A stretch of DNA of 64,000 bases from Geomonas sp. RF6 (lineage in GTDB: Bacteria; Desulfobacterota; Desulfuromonadia; Geobacterales; Geobacteraceae), in NCBI RefSeq assembly GCF_021044625.1, contig NZ_CP087999.1, forward strand, positions 885,001 through 949,000, read 5' to 3'. Shown here in pieces: positions 54,820-63,373 of the stretch. Position numbers and translations under genes: made by a program. The notes beneath the pieces are model-generated. The model was not told the origin of the DNA and did no database searches. It worked only from the letters and a program-made list of their open reading frames with translations. Each line of letters begins with the position of its first letter. The stretch's first letter is position 1.

Positions 54820-56565
54820 GTGAACATATCCGGGGATGTCTCCATCTTCTCAGCCAAAAGGTTAGTTTTTATTGTGATGGCACTTCTCATCACCTTCAGT
54901 ATGACGGGTTGTGTAAAAACGGTCGGTGTGGGTAGCTTTCAACATGATGAAGATAATCATTTCAAGATACTGAATGAAACGGGAAAGCAGAGAATTGACG
55001 TCCTGCTGGAGTATTCCAAGCCTGTAAACGAAATAGCAGTGAAAGATGTCATTGTTAACGGAAGCGGTAGCTTCGACATGAATGATGTCTATAGAAAAAA
55101 CACTGACCTGTATGAGAAGCACAACAAGGTAATTGACTGTGTCTCTATATTCCCGGATAGATTTGAAACATGCTCGACTGCAGGAAAGAATGATTATACC
55201 TTATTCAGGAAAACCAACTTCGATGCCTTCGCCTTTGTTTTCGACACCGCTTTTTTATTGCCTGTCGACGTAGTTGCCACTGTCTTTTTTCAGCCGTTCA
55301 ACCCTTATGCAAATGCCATAACCGGAGTTTTTGACATCGAAGCCCTTTATGCAGTTGGCGCAGAAGCTAACGGAAAGCTATTGAAACACCTCCAAGAGAA
55401 ATGTACAGTTGACGATCCCAAACTGTCGGTTTGGTACCAGGGTACCTGCAGCGGCGGATACGCAGATGGAGAGGGCATAGCAAAAGGAGACGACACATAT
55501 TCAGGTTCCTTTTCTCATGGCAAACTGAACGGAAAAGGAGAATACCTGTGGAAGAACGGTGACAGATATGTCGGCGAATTCGTAGACGGCTACATTACAG
55601 GAGACGGTGCTATTAGTTGGAGCAACGGCGACGAATACATCGGTGAATTTTTTAAGGGAGGCAGATTGGGGCATGGGAAATATGTCCACAAGAGCGGCAC
55701 CGTGGAAGAAGGCATCTTTCTTGACAGCAAACTGGTTCCCTCTGAGATAGCGTGCGACAAGGCGGCCGTAGACTTCCTCATAAAATATTACCGTGGCGAA
55801 GCAGGTGATTTCATGGGCAGCGTAAAACTTCTTCCCATAGATAGTGCTGTTACCGTTTACAAATACACTAATGATCCTAAAATCCTAAGCTATATTCTTG
55901 ACGAATATAGGAGTTTCAAGACGGCTAATGGCTATTTCAGTGCGTTTAAGCTGTCCAAACACAGAAGTGACATTGGCAAGGCGTTTGAGTACGCAATCAC
56001 GAAAGAACAGCGGTTGGGGCTGGAACAAGACGCTCTTAAGGTTGTGAATCTCGAAAAGGACGTTTTCGACATAAAAATCAAATGCGATAGCATGAACTCC
56101 GCAAGTGACGACAAAAGCAGTTCGGACAATTTTTTGTTATTCAACATGGAAAATAAATCATCAACTGCCGATTTTGTCTGCAGCACATCGGTAGCCGTCA
56201 AGCCAGACTCCTTAGTGCCTCTTTCCCGGAAATACAGGCTAAAGGTCGACTATAGCCTGAAAGTAACCACAGAAACATACACTGGAATCAGTAGAGAATC
56301 GACGGGTTCAGCATTGGGTGACGTTTTTTGGGGAGTCGTACGAGCGGCAACCAGTAACACTAAAGAGACTACGGTAAAAATGGACAAGTCTTTGTATTTT
56401 GTTGTACAGCCTCCAAAAAACAAATTGGACGCCCATGAACTCAAATTCGACAGCGTTGCGGTTTCAGCGAAGACTCAAGCTCTTGGTGGATTCATGGAGC
56501 GGGAAATGAAGTTGAAAGGCCGGGCAAAGGTGAACTTTAACATAACTGAAGTGTCTGCCATGTAA
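54820..56565 (+). CDS. MORN-repeat lipoprotein
   Basis: 581 aa. A GTG start is preceded by AGGGGG at five bases; the signal ends in LLITFSMTGC, a lipobox (Cys ~30). Residues ~205-310 hold about four MORN repeats: YADGEGIAKGDDTYSGSF, LNGKGEYLWKNGDRYVGEF, ITGDGAISWSNGDEYIGEFF, LGHGKYVHKSGTVEEGIF. The C-terminal ~250 residues are polar and beta-rich, with no match I can name. MORN repeats bind lipids or serve as spacer sheets in known proteins. The gene is AT-rich (well below the core GC), which suggests recent acquisition. A small exported gene follows at 27 bp. Confidence 0.82.
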   Translation: MNISGDVSIFSAKRLVFIVMALLITFSMTGCVKTVGVGSFQHDEDNHFKILNETGKQRIDVLLEYSKPVNEIAVKDVIVNGSGSFDMNDVYRKNTDLYEKHNKVIDCVSIFPDRFETCSTAGKNDYTLFRKTNFDAFAFVFDTAFLLPVDVVATVFFQPFNPYANAITGVFDIEALYAVGAEANGKLLKHLQEKCTVDDPKLSVWYQGTCSGGYADGEGIAKGDDTYSGSFSHGKLNGKGEYLWKNGDRYVGEFVDGYITGDGAISWSNGDEYIGEFFKGGRLGHGKYVHKSGTVEEGIFLDSKLVPSEIACDKAAVDFLIKYYRGEAGDFMGSVKLLPIDSAVTVYKYTNDPKILSYILDEYRSFKTANGYFSAFKLSKHRSDIGKAFEYAITKEQRLGLEQDALKVVNLEKDVFDIKIKCDSMNSASDDKSSSDNFLLFNMENKSSTADFVCSTSVAVKPDSLVPLSRKYRLKVDYSLKVTTETYTGISRESTGSALGDVFWGVVRAATSNTKETTVKMDKSLYFVVQPPKNKLDAHELKFDSVAVSAKTQALGGFMEREMKLKGRAKVNFNITEVSAM

Positions 56566-56591
56566 GACTTATTTTAAGTTCGGAGGATTTG

Positions 56592-57014
56592 ATGAGGAAT
56601 CTGTATCTCATCTTTGGTATGTCAATTTTCTTCTCTATTTGCGCCTGTCTCGGCGCCAAGGCTGGAGAATATGCAATTGAAGACAGTGCTGAGGTATCGG
56701 ACCATGCACTACAGCGGCATAAGAGTGATTTCTCCGAAGAAGCGGCCAGACGTCGGGCCGCCGAGTATGAGGCCAATCGGAAGGCGGGGCTTAGGAGTGG
56801 CGGTTTTCGCTATCACGCCGGTACTCCTAAGTATGAAAACGGAAGATTAACCTGGAGCGCCTCCTGTACGGAAGGCGGTTATTCGTGGGTAAGCCTGGCC
56901 GACTCGAATGTGTACTGTTGGGGTGGCGGAGGATATTCTGGTTCTAAAGCTGGTTGTGATGTAGGAATAGGACCGGACGCAAGCTTACGTAAGGCCTGTA
57001 GAGGTGGGCATTGA
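56592..57014 (+). CDS. Small secreted protein, Cys/Gly-rich C-terminus
   Basis: 140 aa. The signal peptide (LYLIFGMSIFFSICACLGA) is followed by a charged helical segment (DFSEEAARRRAAEYEANRKA) and a Gly/Cys-rich end with five Cys (ASCTEGGY, NVYCWGGGG, KAGCDVG, KACRGGH). The ATG follows GGAGG at five bases. It is probably co-transcribed with the MORN lipoprotein, since only a 27-bp gap separates them and a terminator follows at 57107. No family recognised. Confidence 0.7.
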   Translation: MRNLYLIFGMSIFFSICACLGAKAGEYAIEDSAEVSDHALQRHKSDFSEEAARRRAAEYEANRKAGLRSGGFRYHAGTPKYENGRLTWSASCTEGGYSWVSLADSNVYCWGGGGYSGSKAGCDVGIGPDASLRKACRGGH

Positions 57015-57106
57015 TTGTGCTAAGGCTAATGGCATCCTATAACTGAAGGCAAAGAGGGGGACGCCCTTGAAAAGTGCGTTATGCGGGCGCCTACTCTGCT
57101 ACCAAG

Positions 57107-57138
57107 GGCTGCAGCGCAATCTCGCTGCAGCCTTTTTT
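57107..57138 (+). terminator. Terminator interrupted by the IS21 element
   Basis: GGCTGCAGCG and CGCTGCAGCC form a perfect ten-base stem with a six-base loop and a six-base T-run. The last T is the first base of the IS left end. Confidence 0.85.
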
Positions 57139-57258
57139 GTGAATCGGCGTGCAAAAATGACCCACCTTTGGCCGTAATCGGCATCCAAAATTGACCCACC
57201 TCAGCATCCTTCTCCATACTCCCTGGACCTGACCAGAGAGGGGGAGAACTCAAAGGAG

Positions 57259-58779
57259 ATGCTGAACGTGGAGACCATCCGTAAAGTCCGGAAAGCCCAT
57301 TTTGTTGACGGCAAGGGAATTCGCCAGATAGCCCGCGATTTCAACATTGCCCGGAACACCGTCCGCGAGATCATCCGCAGCGGCAAGACCGACCAGAAGT
57401 ACCAGCGGAGCATCCAGCCCCGGCCAAAGCTCGGGACGTTTGCCGACCTGCTGTCAAAGCTGCTGAAGGAGGACAGCGCGAAGCCGGTGCGGCATCGCCG
57501 CAGTGCGCAGATTCTCTTTGAGCAGTTGCAGCGGGAAGGGTACGAAGGCGGGTATGACGCCATCAGACGTTATGTGAGCGCCTGGAAAAAGTCCGAGGAT
57601 GCCGCACCGTCCAAAGCCTTCATCCCTCTGGAATTTGACCCAGGCGAGGCTTTTCAGTTCGACTGGAGTTACGAGCAGGTGGAGTTGGGTGGGGTCCCGG
57701 TCGAGGTAAAGGTCGCCCAGTTTCGTCTCTGCCACAGCCGCAAGCCCTACTGTGTCGCCTATACCCGCGAAAGCCTGGAGATTGTGCTTGACGCCCATGC
57801 GCCTGCTTTCGAGGTCTTCGGCGGCGTCTGCCGCCGTGGTATCTATGACAACCTCAAAACGGTAGTAACCAAGGTGCTGATGGGTAAGGATCGCGTCTTC
57901 AACCGTAGATTCCAGAACCTTGCCTCTCATTACCTCTTCGAGCCTGTTGCGTGCACTCCGGCCGCCGACTGGGAGAAGGGACAGGTGGAGAACCAGGTCA
58001 GCGTGGTAAGGAGCCGCTTCTTCGTCAAGCGCAGACGCTTTGCCAACCTCGAGGATCTGAACGAATGGCTCGAAGCCGAATGCCGCAACCATGCGGCAAC
58101 CGCTTCCCATCCTGAGCGTAAGGACCGGACCATAGATGAGGTATTCGCCGAGGAGAAGGGGCATCTGCTATCGCCGCCGACCTCTCCGTTCGACGGCTAC
58201 CAGGAGACTGTGGCCCGAGTGTGGACCCAGTTGCTGGTCAGCTTCGACCGCAACCGCTATAGCGTGAACGCCATGGCTGTAGGCAAGACTGTTGCGGTAC
58301 GGTCCTACGCCGACCGGCTCATCAGGGTTCTCAACAACAGGGTGGTCGGCGTGCACCGGCGTCACCTTGGCCGGGACAAAGTGATCTATGATCCTTGGCA
58401 CTACGTGGCCGTGCTGGAGCAAAAACCGGGCGCTTTGCGAAACGGCGCCCCGTTCAAGCGGTGGGACCTGCCAGTCCCTCTTCATGAGGTGAGGGGCAGA
58501 CTGGAGGGGCATGCCGACGGCGACCGCCAGTTCGTAGCAATCTTGAGCGTCGTCCGTCGTTACAGCCTCGATGCGGTAGCAGAAGCATGCGCTCAGGCGT
58601 TATTGGACAAGACGGTGAGTTCCGACGTGATCCTCGCCATCCTCTCGCGCCAGCACGACGAGCCGCAGCCGGAACCGGTCCATGAGACGGTCAAACTGCC
58701 GCGCCTGACCCTGCAGCCGATTGTGGACTGCCACCGCTACGATCTCCTTCTCTCAGGAGGCCCCCATGGCACTGCGTAG
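57259..58779 (+). CDS. istA: IS21 transposase IstA
   Basis: 506 aa DDE transposase. An N-terminal helix-turn-helix (GKGIRQIARDFNIARNTVRE) precedes the catalytic core: first Asp in FQFDWSYEQV, second Asp in IYDNLKTVV, Glu in KGQVENQVS. A C-terminal beta-barrel-like region follows. The ATG at 57259 has AAAGGAG just upstream. Length matches the family (about 500 aa), and no frameshift is seen. Confidence 0.95.
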   Translation: MLNVETIRKVRKAHFVDGKGIRQIARDFNIARNTVREIIRSGKTDQKYQRSIQPRPKLGTFADLLSKLLKEDSAKPVRHRRSAQILFEQLQREGYEGGYDAIRRYVSAWKKSEDAAPSKAFIPLEFDPGEAFQFDWSYEQVELGGVPVEVKVAQFRLCHSRKPYCVAYTRESLEIVLDAHAPAFEVFGGVCRRGIYDNLKTVVTKVLMGKDRVFNRRFQNLASHYLFEPVACTPAADWEKGQVENQVSVVRSRFFVKRRRFANLEDLNEWLEAECRNHAATASHPERKDRTIDEVFAEEKGHLLSPPTSPFDGYQETVARVWTQLLVSFDRNRYSVNAMAVGKTVAVRSYADRLIRVLNNRVVGVHRRHLGRDKVIYDPWHYVAVLEQKPGALRNGAPFKRWDLPVPLHEVRGRLEGHADGDRQFVAILSVVRRYSLDAVAEACAQALLDKTVSSDVILAILSRQHDEPQPEPVHETVKLPRLTLQPIVDCHRYDLLLSGGPHGTA

Positions 58780-58815
58780 CCGTATCATGGGGGGGGAGAT
58801 CTCGGGCTTTACGGA

Positions 58816-59499
58816 ATGAAGGTCACCTTTGACGAGATCGTCGCCGCAGGGATCAAGAGCCGAGCTACGCCGGAGAAGATCGTCTACGATCTTCTGCAAG
58901 CGGAGATGGCCGAGCGCAAAGCAAGAAGCATCCGCTACCGAATGGGTCTGGCTAAGTTCCCGGTCGATAAGGATTTGGACAAGTTCGACTTCACCGACTC
59001 GCCCGTCAATGAAATGCAGGTGAGGCGGTTGTTTGAGGGGAGCTTCCTTGCCGATCATACCAACGTCATCATGGTCGGCGGCACCGGCACCGGCAAGACG
59101 CATCTCGCCATTGCGGTGGCCAAACAGAGCATCCGTGACGGCAGGAAAGCCCGTTTCTTCAACGTGCTGGACCTGGTGAACCAGCTGGAGCAGGAGAAGC
59201 TCGACAACCACGGCGGCAGGCTGGCTGAACAGCTCGCCAGACACGATCTGGTCGTACTCGATGAACTGGGATACCTGCCGTTCTCGAAAAACGGCGGGCA
59301 ACTCCTGTTTCACCTGATCTCTAAGCTCTACGAGAGGACGTCGCTGATCATCACCACGAACCTCACGTTTGGAGAATGGCCACAGGTTTTCGGCGACGGC
59401 AAGATGACCACGGCACTCCTCGACAGGGTCACACATCACTGCGAGATCATCGAAACGGGGAACTACAGCTGGAGAATCAAGACCAGAATCAAGAACTGA
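58816..59499 (+). CDS. istB: IS21 helper ATPase IstB
   Basis: 227 aa AAA+ ATPase: Walker [16 protein letters not shown], Walker [14 protein letters not shown], and the IstB signature [17 protein letters not shown]. It assists IstA at target DNA. It is slightly shorter than the usual ~240-260 aa: the first helix is partly missing, and an eight-G run lies about 25 bases upstream, so an N-terminal frameshift is possible. A 17-codon frame (58766) fills the gap to istA. Confidence 0.92.
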   Translation: MKVTFDEIVAAGIKSRATPEKIVYDLLQAEMAERKARSIRYRMGLAKFPVDKDLDKFDFTDSPVNEMQVRRLFEGSFLADHTNVIMVGGTGTGKTHLAIAVAKQSIRDGRKARFFNVLDLVNQLEQEKLDNHGGRLAEQLARHDLVVLDELGYLPFSKNGGQLLFHLISKLYERTSLIITTNLTFGEWPQVFGDGKMTTALLDRVTHHCEIIETGNYSWRIKTRIKN

Positions 59500-59729
59500 A
59501 AAACGCTACCTGGGGTGGGTAAATTTTGGACGCCGATGGTGGGTCAATTTTCAAAGCCGATTGACACACAAATTCAATTCTTGAAGGATGGCGATGTTTT
59601 TATAAGGCGATCTCCGCCATCAAAAGAGTTGCCGTCACACACAATTTCTTGACGTGAGCAGATGCTTATGATTAGTATCTTCGCCCAGTAGCTAACGATG
59701 TTATCTCAAATTTCAAATGGAGGGTTTTC

Positions 59730-60209
59730 ATGCGGTTCAAGATGGGCGTTCTTATTGCGGCAGTCCTTATAGGGACAGTAAGTTTATCCGGTATTGCGTC
59801 AGCGGCGTCGACGTCGAAACGCCCGGTTTCAAAGGAGAGCCTGAAGAAGGCCTTCGGACGTTTCGGTACCGAAGCAGAGGTGAAGCTGGATTCAGATGGG
59901 TCTCCTCGCGCTTCCTTCAAGGTCGATGGATATAAGGCATTCGTGATCGCGTACGACTGCCAGGCCGGCACATGCAGCAGCGTTCAGTTTCATTCAGGTT
60001 TCGAGACTAGCAAAACTATCGACCTGGCGCGGATCAACAAGTGGAACGCGATCACTCGTTACGCTAAGGTGTACATATCAGACAGTAATGCAGTTGTTGT
60101 CGAATATGACGTCGACATCATGAAATCTGAGGCGGCATCACAGCTTGAAGAGGCGCTCATAACCTACCGGGCGACGCTGCGCTCATTCGTCAAGGAGTTC
60201 ATTGACTAA
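59730..60209 (+). CDS. Exported YbjN-like protein
   Basis: 159 aa. The signal peptide (GVLIAAVLIGTVSLSGIASA, cleaved ~26) is followed by a fold like YbjN (PF10722): FKVDGYKAFVIAYDC, LARINKWNAITRYAKVYISD, VVVEYDVDIMKSEAA. YbjN proteins in enterobacteria are linked to stress responses, but most are cytoplasmic; an exported version has no known role. ATG follows GGAGG at six bases. It lies 163 bp after the IS21 right end and has its own terminator. Confidence 0.75.
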   Translation: MRFKMGVLIAAVLIGTVSLSGIASAASTSKRPVSKESLKKAFGRFGTEAEVKLDSDGSPRASFKVDGYKAFVIAYDCQAGTCSSVQFHSGFETSKTIDLARINKWNAITRYAKVYISDSNAVVVEYDVDIMKSEAASQLEEALITYRATLRSFVKEFID

Positions 60210-60263
60210 CCGTCCGCTCTACTAAAGCCTTCAGCCCTAAGCTAAGAGAAGATGTTGAATCCA

Positions 60264-60297
60264 AAAGCTGGTGCAAACATGCACCAGCTTTTTTTTC
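60264..60297 (+). terminator. Terminator of the YbjN-like gene
   Basis: AAAGCTGGTGCA and TGCACCAGCTTT form a 12-base stem with a three-to-four-base loop and a following T-run of eight. Confidence 0.88.
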
Positions 60298-60754
60298 GGT
60301 GTCAATGTCCATAGATGCCACAGAATTTACCTTAAGGCATAGCTTATTTACAAATCCTTGCAGTCTATATAAAAAATCACTCGGTCATTGCTGCTTTTGC
60401 AGTTGCATTATTATTCGAGTCTGTCAATACGAGAAGAAATAAGCCGCCACAAAGGGGCACTAAAGCCGTGAAGTGTCTGGTTTCGCTTGACCCCGGCATA
60501 CCCTCTTCAGAGGTATCAGCGAATACGGAACCCTGCTGTGCACGCACAGGATCGAGCAACGAATACATTCCTCTAGCGAGAACAAGTTACATTCGTTGCT
60601 TTCGTCGGTAGTTTGTCTGCAGGTATTTCCCTCGAAAATTCACACTTATCACATTGACAGTTACAGATGACATACATCACTAATGTTGGAAGGCATGTGC
60701 TGCAGGTAAAAGACCTCAACTTTTTCTTGCTTTTTGGTTAAGCAAACTGCCAAC
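60298..60754. other. Gene-free stretch between convergent units
   Basis: 457 bases between a rightward terminator and the end of the leftward WD40-like gene. No frame has an RBS, signal or known domain. Confidence 0.5.
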
Positions 60755-62857
60755 TCAGCGAAGCGAGGCGTTGACTTCTTTTTGGACTAGATTCATGCCG
60801 TGTGCACTGGAATTGGCGATCCCCTTCCTGGTGTACCAGATCCATTCCTTGTACCCGAGGTAGAGGTAAGTCCCGATCCAACGTCCTTCATGCACGTTGT
60901 ACAATCCGACGTCACCCTTGTTCGTGCCGATTGCGAGCATCTTGCCATCGGAAGAAATTGCCATTGCTTCTATCTGATTGCTATGCTCCCATGACTCGAA
61001 GGGGGTGGCGAAAGTCTCTACTCTCCAACTCGTTTGGCCTTGATTGTCCTTGACGATGATAAGTCCGTTGTCCGATCGCATAGAGTAGCGTCCACTGACA
61101 AACAACTTGTAATGGTGCAGAGGCTCCTCCTTCTCCGCTTTCCCCTCTATGGCGCCTTCAAAGGCTCCTTTCTCACAGCTACATGATCCCGCGTGCGATC
61201 CAGCGGCTATTTCTCGCAGTCGTGATCCGTCGACTAGCGAGTACACCAGCGCGCGGTCGGGAGAGTTCCAGGTGCTCGGCCTGTGGCCTTCCGGGTCACG
61301 CCCGCGACCGTCCGTATCGAGCACTGTGGCGGTTTCGGCAACAAAGTCGATACAGCGGAGCTCGTAGAAACGGGCAATGGTGTCCTGCAGGTCCCGCAGC
61401 AGGAATTTCTTGGTGGTCTTGCCAGTCGTGAGGTCAAGCATCTGCAACTCAGGGATCCTCCAGTTGATGCCGTCCTCATATTTGAGGACGTCTCGTGCGA
61501 GCGATACCCCAGTTGTCCCATCGGCGGAAACTCCCAACTGCACGTTGCCATCTTCAAATTCGATTCCGGGAAGAGCGGTCAGTGATGGCCACATCCATTG
61601 GCCCAGATGGTACTTACCGACAGCTACGACTTTTTGCCCTCCGTTGGAAAAACGAAAAGACGAAATGTTGTGCCGATCATCCAGACGCTCGAGCATCTTT
61701 TTACTCTGAAGATCGAACACTTGGGGCATAGCCGTTTCGTGGCTAATGAGCAATGCCATCCCGTCGGGGGAGAACTCGAGAGCTTCCACCTTGGATACAC
61801 GGCTTTCTAGGGAAACAAGTGCTTCGGGTTCCTTTTCTACGAGGATTTTTGCTACCTCGTAGACCTTCAACAGACCGGAGACTCCGGTGATGAGGAGGTA
61901 ACGGCCGTCTGGTGACATATCCATCTGGAATCGGGAGTTGTTGACCTCGCTGGGGCGAAAGGCATAGCCTATCTGCTTCCCGGAGTCGAAGTCGAAGAGG
62001 TAGGAACTGCGACTAGAGGCTGCCAGCACCGTTTTACCGTCCCGCGAGAACCCTCCGAAGAACGCCATGCCATCGACCATCCTGAAATTGTGGCGGATCC
62101 CCCCGCCTTCGACTTCCCACACCAGCAAGTCCTGATTGGCATGATCCAGAGTGATGCGGCCGGGGATGCCGGCAGAGATGAACCTGCCGTCAGGGGAAAA
62201 AGAAATGCTGGCGCTGAAGCTGATCTCATCGTGTGGGATCATCCAGACGGGGGCGCCGGTACCTGCATCGATCACCCTGATCATCCCGATCCGCCCGACG
62301 GCCAGCCTCCTGCTGTCGGGGGAGACGGAAAGAGCTGTGACCTGCTCGTTCTTGATGTTGATCTTCCCTTCGCTGGCAAAGGGAACGAACGGCTTCCCGC
62401 CCTCGGAGCGGTAAAGCACGCCATAGCTATCGCCGACAAAGAGAGCGCTGCCGTCATCAGAGATGGCAATACAGCATGCCTCCCGTTTTGGATCCTTATC
62501 GCGCGGGATGTGCAGGGGGATATCGCGGAATTTGCCGCTGGCGAGGTCGTATGTGACAACTCGGCCATCCGCGGCGACAAAGGCGGCCTTGGCTGCATCG
62601 CGAGTGAGAGCCACACCCATATCTGCGGTGGTAAAAGGAGCCTTTACCCTGCGCAGGATGCGGTTGGCAAGAAAGTCCCATTCGATCAGTACGCCGTCAG
62701 AGGTATCAACGGAGACAACGCGATTGCCGTCCGAAGTGAAGCGGGCTGCATAGACGTTGTCATGATGGGGTTCAATTGGCGCGTACCTCGTGGTGCCGGC
62801 GTAAAGACATCCTGGCATGACAAATAGCATCAAAAACAAAGCAATAATGCGCAGCAT
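60755..62857 (-). CDS. Exported WD40-like beta-propeller protein
   Basis: 700 aa. A signal peptide (IIALFLMLFVMPGCLYAG; the Cys at 17 could also be a lipobox, but -PG-C is unusual) leads to repeated blades with phrases such as ARFTSDGNRVVSVDTSDG, LSVSPDSRRLAVG, FSPDGRFISAG, SPDGRYLLITG and ISSDGKMLAIGTNKGDV, typical of WD40. The C-terminal KEWIWYTRKGIANSSAHG resembles the WD40-linked segment often found next to caspase-like domains, though no caspase domain follows. Last gene of a leftward operon. Confidence 0.8.
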   Translation of the reverse strand: MLRIIALFLMLFVMPGCLYAGTTRYAPIEPHHDNVYAARFTSDGNRVVSVDTSDGVLIEWDFLANRILRRVKAPFTTADMGVALTRDAAKAAFVAADGRVVTYDLASGKFRDIPLHIPRDKDPKREACCIAISDDGSALFVGDSYGVLYRSEGGKPFVPFASEGKINIKNEQVTALSVSPDSRRLAVGRIGMIRVIDAGTGAPVWMIPHDEISFSASISFSPDGRFISAGIPGRITLDHANQDLLVWEVEGGGIRHNFRMVDGMAFFGGFSRDGKTVLAASSRSSYLFDFDSGKQIGYAFRPSEVNNSRFQMDMSPDGRYLLITGVSGLLKVYEVAKILVEKEPEALVSLESRVSKVEALEFSPDGMALLISHETAMPQVFDLQSKKMLERLDDRHNISSFRFSNGGQKVVAVGKYHLGQWMWPSLTALPGIEFEDGNVQLGVSADGTTGVSLARDVLKYEDGINWRIPELQMLDLTTGKTTKKFLLRDLQDTIARFYELRCIDFVAETATVLDTDGRGRDPEGHRPSTWNSPDRALVYSLVDGSRLREIAAGSHAGSCSCEKGAFEGAIEGKAEKEEPLHHYKLFVSGRYSMRSDNGLIIVKDNQGQTSWRVETFATPFESWEHSNQIEAMAISSDGKMLAIGTNKGDVGLYNVHEGRWIGTYLYLGYKEWIWYTRKGIANSSAHGMNLVQKEVNASLR

Positions 62858-62902
62858 CAGGAACCTCTTGAAGTTGTTAAGGTAGACTACATCTGCCCTA
62901 AA

Positions 62903-63373
62903 TTACTCGCACCCGCAGGCGGGTTGGATGTCACCGGTCCGCTCAAACTCATAGAAGAACCCGCAGAAGCACGAGGTGCTCATGTGGGATCCGATGTAGC
63001 GGCGCTGTATCAGTTCCCCGTTTCGGAAAACCCATTCCGCCCTCTCCTTGCCAAAGTACATCATAAAAGGGATCGGGATGGGAACGACCACAACATCGAG
63101 CCAGAATACTCCTCCCCGCCAATCCCCCTCGTCGTAAAAAATCAGCCGCTCGTACTCACCCGACGGCTCCACCTTGTCAGGTGTGCGCCCCTGGAGAAAG
63201 ACTTCCTTAGTAACCGCCCCCTCAGTCTCGATGCCATATTGTTTCTTCAGCGACTCAACATTGGTTTCAGTTTCCTCTCTCCGATTAAACTGGTCGTAAC
63301 CAACTCCAAGGCAACCTGCGAGATTGAGCACGAGGATGACGAGACTGAGAAAAAAAACAATTCGTTTGATCAT
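62903..63373 (-). CDS. Lipoprotein with Cys-rich end
   Basis: 156 aa. Lipobox LVILVLNLAGC (Cys ~21). The rest holds a segment GDWRGGVFWLDVVVVPIPIPF and a C-terminal Cys group (STSCFCGFFYE, PACGCE). Its ATG overlaps the stop of the upstream DUF1566-like gene (ATGA), and the WD40-like gene begins 46 bp downstream, so the three should be co-transcribed. Function unknown. Confidence 0.78.
   Translation of the reverse strand: MIKRIVFFLSLVILVLNLAGCLGVGYDQFNRREETETNVESLKKQYGIETEGAVTKEVFLQGRTPDKVEPSGEYERLIFYDEGDWRGGVFWLDVVVVPIPIPFMMYFGKERAEWVFRNGELIQRRYIGSHMSTSCFCGFFYEFERTGDIQPACGCE

Larger units (their letters stand above)
57138..59566 (+). mobile_element. Complete IS21-family insertion sequence
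   Basis: 2429 bp with istA and istB. The left end begins TGTGAATCGGCGTGCAAAAA and the right end (reverse complement) TGTCAATCGGCTTTGAAAAT, followed in both by TGACCCACC; further inward both carry a second GACCCACC or TACCCACC copy, the multiple terminal sites typical of IS21. Flanking bases (CTTTTT left, CACAAAT right) show no clear target duplication. Both genes are intact, so it may be active. Confidence 0.88.

Noticed and set aside
60377-60568. 63-codon leftward frame between the YbjN-like and WD40-like genes
   Set aside because: No RBS and no recognisable segment other than a short hydrophobic patch.
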